Below are positions 60,655-64,000 of a stretch of DNA of 64,000 bases, one piece after another (position 1 is the first letter of the stretch; the number at the start of each line of letters is the position of its first letter). This stretch comes from Dryas octopetala (Eukaryota; Streptophyta; Magnoliopsida; Rosales; Rosaceae), in assembly GCA_963921425.1 (NCBI GenBank), contig OY992838.1, forward strand, positions 11,408,001-11,472,000, given 5' to 3'. The notes under the pieces are model-generated. The model made no database searches. It was not told where the DNA came from and saw only the letters and a list, made by a program, of their open reading frames with translations. Made by a program: the position numbers and the translations under genes.

Positions 60655-61345
60655 CAAACACACTTTACTATGTAACAAATACGACACTCTTTTGAGCCTA
60701 CTTTAGAATTTGGTCTCATAATTTAGGCTCCTTCAAAGATTATTTCTACAAAAAATAAAGACGAATAAAAAATTAATTAATTATCTAACTGTGATCAACT
60801 AAATAAATTTAGGGTTTTTTTGGTCTCATAATTATCTACTTTAGAATTTGGTCTCATAATAGTATTTATCGTATAAAGATGACAAATATAATATCTTATA
60901 ATATATTTTCATATATTGTGAAAATATTGTGCAGAGCCTTTTTATTTATTTATTTTTTTATAGAATCATTCATTGAAAAAGACATAAGGCCGGGAGGGCA
61001 AAGACGACGCTGAAGAACAGAAACACATAAACACTGAAATAAAAAAAATAAAAAGAAAGCAGCCCAAACAAGAAAAGGCCCAGCAAACGATACTAACGAG
61101 GAGGCAAATGGATAAACACTCAAAAAGAAAACGCATGCAGACAATTAAGCAGAAGAAAAGTCTAGAAGAACTAACACCATTGTGATTCACCAAGGAAGGC
61201 AAATATTCTCCTCACAAGCTTGCGAGGCTACTCAATTCCAACGACAATAAGTAAATTGAGGCTCAGAGTGAACGTATATCAAATACAACAATCGGGTACA
61301 GTTCCTAAACTTTTTTCTTTATTTTGTTTTCAATTACATTTATTA
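60655..61345. repeat. Tandem unit 3 (tail only)
   Basis: Homologous to 53100-53770 and 59530-60010: the cactcttttgagc and tggtctcataatttag blocks, the LINE-type tail, then cagttcctaaacttttttct near the end as in unit 1. The front of the unit is absent. Confidence 0.75.
60950..61240 (-). mobile_element. LINE 3' tail, unit 3
   Basis: Longest of the three tails. The complement reads across a hydrophobic stretch with FMCFCSSASSLPSRPYVFFN and ends in tcaatgaatgattctata followed by a T/A-rich run. Confidence 0.5.
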
Positions 61346-61556
61346 TTTTCAGACAAACTGATATATTCAGCATGAAGCTATACATATATATCAATTTAAA
61401 AATTGACAAGCATAATTTTGAAGATGTGATCCATAATTTAGGGTGTTTCTTTAAGTATAATAGTCATTATATTGGAAGGTTTTACCAAACTCATGGAGAG
61501 AAAAGGACTACTGTAAAACGATTAGGTGAGTGAGCGAATATAAGCAGTATTTGTGA
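61346..61556. other. Spacer, nothing recognised
   Basis: Short stretch between the end of the three-unit array and the next duplication. The open frame at 61324-61533 has no recognisable domain. Confidence 0.3.
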
Positions 61557-61926
61557 GCCCCACTTTGAAAATTAACCTTATTAATTATGACCAATATTAT
61601 AGACAATGACATCTTATCCATTACTCATATTAAATTAAAACTGCATGCATCACGTGGTTGATTTTATCACATGTACAGTGACATGTTAGCAATTTGATTA
61701 TATATATGATAATACCACCTAGATATCATATAAGATCACCAAACATTGCAAAACTTTATTGTATAAGTTGAATTACCTTTAAACATGGACCATTCAGTTT
61801 TCTTTTGCCCATTCATTTTCATTGACTAGCACCAAAATGAGAAAAATAAATAAATAAATTAGATTTTCACTGTCATTGACTTGGAAAAGTATTTGTGATG
61901 TTATTAAGTAAGAGAGAAAAGAGATG
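61557..61926. repeat. Direct duplication, copy 1
   Basis: Matches 63045-63428 almost throughout (for example cactttgaaaattaacctta and gatatcatataagatcacc) with small indels. Ends are not TG/CA, so it is not an obvious LTR pair. Confidence 0.9.
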
Positions 61927-63044
61927 AAGAATTCCGAATTAGTATTTGTTGGGGTCGTGAGTATATATCCTTGCTGGCACTAAAAAGAAAAATAGCATAT
62001 TACTCTCTAGTTTGACAGCTCATGATATTACTTAAGAAAAAAATGCCAGTTTGATTTGCTACCTTTAAGTACAGAGACAACTAAATTTCCTAATATCAAG
62101 CACAATTTCGCATGTGTCAGGCGCATATCATACGGTCCTTAGACCGTGATTGATCAGCAACTGTAGCTCTTGTTACAACTACAACCAACTACATTTGCAG
62201 CTATAGCTACCTACAATTGCAGAAATTGTTTTCCTTTTATTTTTTACTTGAATCCTAATATTTGTGATGATAATTACAATTTTTTTGAGTGTGTTGGTGT
62301 GTTTTAGGGGGATTTATAGGTATTATATTCAAAGTTAGTGTTTTTTAGTGAGGATAAATAATGTGACTGCAGTAATTGCAGCTGCAAATGCAGTTAAGAT
62401 CAGGGTGAAGGCACTGATTAAAAACAAAAGCATTTGTTATTTTGGATAACAACATTTGTTGTCATGCCCTTTTAACTAACGGACTGAAAGATTTTCAGGC
62501 ACAGATGCTTTGTCACATAAAAAAAGTTCTGATGACTAAATGATACTTTAGGCACAACCTATTACTAAATATAGTTTTAGTCATAAATATATTTTCGGTT
62601 TTGTCTTCTTTTTTAAGGCCAAAATAAAAAATAACATGACCCACGTCGAAACACGTTAATAAAATGACTTACTTTTCAATGAGCCGATCAATTGGCACGA
62701 GCTGAGCGATTGACATTTTTTATTTTTTAACATTGTCATTGTCTGTCAGTAATAAGTAACAACCATTGCTACTGTTGCTTAGTGATAACTCAAAGATCGC
62801 ATACAACTTATACTTATAGATATACATTTCATATTGTTGTTACATAAACATGTGAAAGAGTTAATAAACGAATATAAAACACTTAATTTCAAGCTTTCGG
62901 AGTCAAATCCACCGTAATTTTGTGACTTACTATTAGTCAGTTACAACATGTAATTGATGACAATGACAACCCTAAATGATCTCGAGTGACAATTACAATG
63001 ACTATGATGCTATTCCCAAGTTTAGCTTGCAAGAAATCGATTAC
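61927..63044. other. Spacer between direct repeats; possible MITE
   Basis: No gene. About 62134-62413 may be a small inverted-repeat element: ggtccttagaccgtgattga on the left pairs loosely with the inverted right end gtgccttcaccctgatct, and both continue into tgcagct-type blocks. A target duplication was not found. Confidence 0.35.
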
Positions 63045-63428
63045 CCACTTTGAAAATTAACCTTATTATGAGCAATATTATAGACAATGGCATCTTATCC
63101 ATTACTCATATTAAATTAAAACTGCATACATCACATGGTTGATTTTATCACATGTACAGTAACATGTTAGCAATTTGATTATATATATGATAATACCACC
63201 TAGATATCATATAAGATCACCAAACATTGCAAAACTTTATTGTATAAGTTCAATTACCTTAAAACATGGACCACGAGGTCTTTTCAGTTTTCTTTTCCTC
63301 TTTTCTTTTGCCCATTCATTTCATTGACTAGCACCAAAATGAGAAAGAAAAAAAAAAAAAAAGATTTTCACTGTCATTGACTTGGAAAAGTATTTGTGAT
63401 GTTATTAAGTAAAAGAAAAAAGAGATGA
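63045..63428. repeat. Direct duplication, copy 2
   Basis: Partner of 61557-61926 about 1.49 kb downstream, same orientation. It has a 4-bp loss near its start and a roughly 17-bp gain around 63275-63300. Confidence 0.9.
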
Positions 63429-64000
63429 GAGTACATTGATTGATTGTGCTTATGTGCGTGTCAATTGGCTTTCTATTGTGCATTCAAAGATAGATTTGTG
63501 CATTCATTTTGTGTGGTAATATTGTCTAATCTATTCAATAAATCTCAAAATTCAACAATTGAAAGAAAAAAACCTAGCACAATGAGAGTGGTACACTGCA
63601 ATAGTTGGATTTTAGCTGTTTGTCTTTTTTCACTTATTTTCATTAATTGTTTTATTTAGCAAACTGAAAGATCGTAAAAATTATAAGGATTGTCAGTGTA
63701 ATTTGTCCTTATTTCTATGTATATTTTAGAGCCCAAATAATTTCAGCCCACCCTCAACAGCTCAACTTCATATGCAGACCCAGCCCAATGTGCAGCCCAC
63801 CCCGAGGGCCATATATGTAGTCCACCCATTGCCCATATGCAGCCCACCCCAGCCCCATTTTTAGCCCACCCAAGCCCTATTTGCAGTCCACACCCGTTTC
63901 CATTTACCCCATAGCTTTCAACCCATCTAACTTCTGAATCCTGACTCTATTCCTATTTAAGGCACACAATATTGAATACCTTAATAAGTATGATTCATTT
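63429..64000. other. Window end: degenerate cagcccaccc repeats, no gene
   Basis: Between about 63740 and 63900 the motif cagcccaccc recurs several times at irregular spacing of roughly 20-50 bp, often with a ccccat or ccatat block. The 71-residue frame at 63444-63659 has no recognisable domain. Confidence 0.4.

Noticed and set aside
59908..61202. Hydrophobic minus-strand frames resembling membrane proteins
   Set aside because: Homologous frames appear in three LINE-type tails and are T-rich; not host membrane proteins.
61557..63428. Intact LTR retrotransposon
   Set aside because: No TG/CA borders, primer site or coding region between the repeats.

Overview
This is plant nuclear DNA, most likely from a woody eudicot; the protein styles and repeat landscape would fit Rosaceae, but the family is inference. 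It is AT-rich, its genes are broken by many GT-AG introns, and transposon debris covers more than half of it. There is no sign of prokaryotic organisation, no rRNA or convincing tRNA gene, and no CRISPR array.

Five protein-coding genes can be supported; three were rebuilt exon by exon. (1) A plastid-type adenylate kinase (AMK2 type, minus strand, 7 coding exons, 310 aa) at 1554-7507; its last intron is 3.26 kb, has a GC donor and holds a Mutator-type MITE. (2, 3) Two intron-free-CDS F-box proteins with an F-box-associated domain at 11021-12289 and 17565-18821, minus strand; they are products of a 3.5-3.7 kb direct duplication that also copied a spliced 5' leader. (4) A D-isomer-specific 2-hydroxyacid dehydrogenase (plus strand, 9 coding exons, 339 aa) at 24171-31525. 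(5) A cytosolic-type alkaline/neutral invertase (GH100, minus strand, 4 coding exons, 557 aa) at 32921-38761, tail to tail with the dehydrogenase. All five look like ordinary, independently regulated genes; nothing in the sequence ties them into one pathway.

From about 39.6 kb to the end I find no host gene. The region is built from non-autonomous DNA transposons (Mutator, hAT and Harbinger types, several with clear target-site duplications), LINE tails, and a tandem array. The array spans 48999-61345: unit 1 is 49001-53780, unit 2 is 53787 to about 60010, and unit 3 is a tail only at 60655-61345. Unit 1 was later hit by an 819-bp Harbinger-like element whose empty site survives in unit 2. 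Unit 2 was hit by an LTR-like sequence that in turn received a 1.2-kb hAT element. A further 0.38-kb direct duplication lies at 61.56 and 63.05 kb.

No unknown multi-gene system was found. The most informative signals are the datable, nested insertion history of the 49-61 kb array, a covarying fold-back hairpin inside it, the GC-AG intron of the adenylate kinase, the diverging F-box pair, and an expandable (GAA)n tract abutting the invertase start codon with an open upstream reading frame.
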